Below, one piece after another: positions 62,260 through 64,000 of a DNA stretch of 64,000 bases. Origin of the DNA: Alphaproteobacteria bacterium. GTDB lineage: Bacteria; Pseudomonadota; Alphaproteobacteria; Micropepsales; Micropepsaceae. A program made the position numbers and the translations under genes. Each line of letters opens with the position of its first letter. Position 1 is the first letter of the stretch. The stretch covers positions 62,001-126,000 of the forward strand of contig JAATGP010000013.1 in NCBI GenBank assembly GCA_015654635.1, written 5' to 3'. The notes beneath the pieces were generated by a model. That model was not told the origin of the DNA. It saw nothing but the letters and a program-made list of their open reading frames with translations, and made no database searches.

Positions 62260-63108
62260 ATGAAAACGGCTTTGGTAACGGGGGCATCCTCGGGCATCGG
62301 CGAGGCAACCGTGATCCGCCTTCTGAAGGATGGCTATCAGGTTTATGCCGGGGCCCGGCGCCTTGAGCGGATGAAAGGCCTGAAGGCCGCCGGTGCACGG
62401 TTGCTCAGCCTCGATCTTACCGATGAGGCCTCGATGGTGGCCGCGGTGGCGGACATTCGCAGTAGCAGCGGGCGGCTCGATGCCCTCGTCAACAATGCAG
62501 GCTACGGCGCTTATGGCTCGCTCGAAGAGGTGCCGCTTGCCGAGGCCCGCCGCCAGCTGGAGGTCAATCTTTTCGGCCAAGCCCGGCTCATTCAGCTCGC
62601 GCTGCCCATGATGCGCGCGCAGGGCAAAGGCCGCATCATCAACGTCACCTCCGTGGGCGGGCGTTTCGGCGAGCCTTTCGGCACTTGGTATCACGCCAGC
62701 AAATATGCCCTGGAGGGCCTTTCGGATTGCCTGCGGATGGAGCTGGCCCCGCTTGGTATCAAGGTTAGTGTGATTGAACCGGGGGCGATCAACACCGAAT
62801 GGCCGGCCATTGCCGGGCGCAGCTTGGCAGAGACTTCAGGTCACGGCCCTTATGCCGAATGGGCCGTGCCCCATGCCCAGGTATTATCCAGCCCCACGGC
62901 CTTGGCAGATTTCGCCTCGCCACCAGAGGTGGTGGCAAACACCATCGCCCGTGCCCTCAAAAGCTGGCGCCCGCGCACCCGCTACGCCACCGGTGGCGGA
63001 GCCAAGATGTTCATGACGCTGAATTGGTTGCTCTCCGATCGCATCAAGGACCGGCTCAGCGCCCGCGCCTTCCGCGGCTACGCCAGGAAGGCCAAATCTC
63101 CGGCATGA
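62260..63108 (+). CDS. Short-chain dehydrogenase/reductase
   Basis: A 282-residue SDR. ATG 62260, with AGGACGAG before it, is used; the longer upstream frame covers the promoter. Motifs are TGASSGIGEATVIRLL, NNAGYGAYG, the serine in INVTSVGG, and YHASK as YxxxK. The RLERMKGLKAAGARLLSLDL segment suggests NADP. It is the target of the divergent MerR regulator. The substrate is unknown; oxidation of a retinol-like or hydroxysteroid-like alcohol is common for this subgroup. Confidence 0.92.
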   Translation: MKTALVTGASSGIGEATVIRLLKDGYQVYAGARRLERMKGLKAAGARLLSLDLTDEASMVAAVADIRSSSGRLDALVNNAGYGAYGSLEEVPLAEARRQLEVNLFGQARLIQLALPMMRAQGKGRIINVTSVGGRFGEPFGTWYHASKYALEGLSDCLRMELAPLGIKVSVIEPGAINTEWPAIAGRSLAETSGHGPYAEWAVPHAQVLSSPTALADFASPPEVVANTIARALKSWRPRTRYATGGGAKMFMTLNWLLSDRIKDRLSARAFRGYARKAKSPA

Positions 63109-63114
63109 TTGAAT

Positions 63115-63867
63115 CTATTCTTTCGGCGGGTCTTTCGGCGGGCCGCGGTGTTTGCCTTTGGCCAGGGCCACGATCATGCCGCGCAGGGTCTGCACTTCTT
63201 GATAGGTGAGGTGCGCGCGATGAATGGTGGCGCGAATGGCACGTTTCATGTGGTCGCGCTTGTCGGGAGGGAACATGAAGCCGGTGCGGGTGAGTTCGCC
63301 TTCCAGATGGTCGAAAAGCTGGAACAGCTCCTCGCGCCGGGGCTTCCTATGCAGGGGGTTATGTTCGATACGCGCGGGCGGGGTGTCGTCTTCCGCCTTG
63401 AACCATTCGTAGCAGCACAAAAGCACCGCTTGGCCGAGGTTGAGTGAGGCAAATTCCGCCGTGGGGATGGTGATGACAGCATCAGCCAGCGAGATGTCGT
63501 CATTCTCGAGGCCCGCGCGCTCATTGCCGAACAAAATTCCCAGCTTGTCGCCGCCGCGGGCTTTGCGCAGGCGCTTGGCCGCTTCTTCAGGAACAATCAC
63601 TTCCTTGGTGATGCCGCGGTCGCGCGCCGTGGTGGCATAAACCAGGTTCAAATCTGCCAGCGCGTCGGGCAAAGTCTCGTAGAGTTTGGCCTCATCCAGG
63701 ATCGGCCTGGCGGTCACCGCCATGGCATAAGCCCGCTCATTCGGCCACGGGTCGCGCGGCGCCACGATGCGCAAGTCCGACAGCCCGAAATTGTTCATGG
63801 CCCGGGCCGCGGCGCCAATGTTCTCGCCCAATTGCGGGCAGCACAGAATGATGGATGGTATGGTCAT
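63115..63867 (-). CDS. trmJ: tRNA (cytidine/uridine-2'-O)-methyltransferase TrmJ
   Basis: A 250-residue SPOUT methyltransferase when started at ATG 63867. The upstream frame to 63990 is non-conserved. It has SIILCCPQLGENIGAAARAMNNFG at the N-terminus, FGNERAGLENDDISLAD in the knot, and FASLNLGQAVLLCCYEW. It methylates the ribose of position 32 in certain tRNAs, with SAM. The rest of the window to 64000 holds its upstream region with no further gene. Confidence 0.93.
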   Translation of the reverse strand: MTIPSIILCCPQLGENIGAAARAMNNFGLSDLRIVAPRDPWPNERAYAMAVTARPILDEAKLYETLPDALADLNLVYATTARDRGITKEVIVPEEAAKRLRKARGGDKLGILFGNERAGLENDDISLADAVITIPTAEFASLNLGQAVLLCCYEWFKAEDDTPPARIEHNPLHRKPRREELFQLFDHLEGELTRTGFMFPPDKRDHMKRAIRATIHRAHLTYQEVQTLRGMIVALAKGKHRGPPKDPPKE

Positions 63868-64000
63868 GGTGATCTGGTTCTGCGAAGGCGCCTCGTTATA
63901 GGCGGAGTAGGGCCTTTCAGGCAAAAGCTGTGGCGCCTTAAGAATTTTGCCGCTGCAAAGGCTAGTAGGGCTTTGACCCGAAGCCGACACCCGGCTAGAA

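Overview
This is a GC-rich chromosomal window from an alphaproteobacterium. The evidence is the purB / DUF1476 / purC / purS / purQ / purL / bolA / CGFS-glutaredoxin neighbourhood, Caulobacter/Xanthomonas-type TonB-dependent receptors with tryptophan-halogenase, SapC and cupin_8 partners, and a CAU tRNA with the acceptor stem usual for alphaproteobacterial tRNA-Ile. A glycan-degrading lineage of the Caulobacterales/Rhizomicrobium sort would fit, but genus cannot be read from sequence alone. No rRNA operon, IS element, prophage or CRISPR array was seen.

Layout. 1-7.4 kb: a truncated tryptophan halogenase on the plus strand faces a minus-strand block of TonB receptor, terminator, second halogenase, SapC-like protein and cupin_8 protein. 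8-20 kb: a carbohydrate locus of LacI regulator, TonB receptor behind two LacI-type operators, GPH sugar transporter, a very large GH94-clan phosphorylase-like protein (1140 aa) and a GH3 glycosidase. Together these suggest outer-membrane import, inner-membrane import and phosphorolysis/hydrolysis of a beta-glucan-type oligosaccharide. 20-31 kb: two RND systems, a multidrug type (pump and adaptor, minus strand) and a heavy-metal type (outer-membrane factor, adaptor and CzcA/CusA-like pump, plus strand) preceded by a small secreted CPxC/His protein. 31-34.4 kb: two GT4 glycosyltransferases, an intergenic region with three TTGCAAC palindromes, and a CAU tRNA. 34.4-45 kb: housekeeping and secreted proteins (SIMPL domain, M3 peptidase, thioredoxin-like, VOC, beta-propeller, a second cupin_8, an HI0933-like flavoprotein) and a divergent LysR/SDR pair.

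45-54 kb: a tRNA-Leu(UAA) gene interrupted by a compact 204-nt group I intron with a broken tRNA-Leu 5' half beside it, then rpsD with promoter and terminator, GST, and the purine cluster on the minus strand. That cluster carries two inserted genes (DUF2059 and a two-helix membrane protein) and a frameshifted remnant of the DUF1476 (F1-ATPase zeta) gene between purC and purB. 54-64 kb: an oligopeptide-type ABC operon whose tandem ATPase has lost nearly all catalytic motifs, then radC, map, a divergent SDR/TetR pair, a CinA-N protein, a MerR/SDR pair with a textbook 19-bp-spacer MerR promoter, and trmJ.

The strongest leads are the intron-bearing tRNA-Leu, the degenerate ABC transporter, the zeta-subunit pseudogene, the triple TTGCAAC palindromes and the halogenase/SapC/cupin block coupled to a TonB receptor. 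Functions come from motifs and family knowledge; no database search was run.
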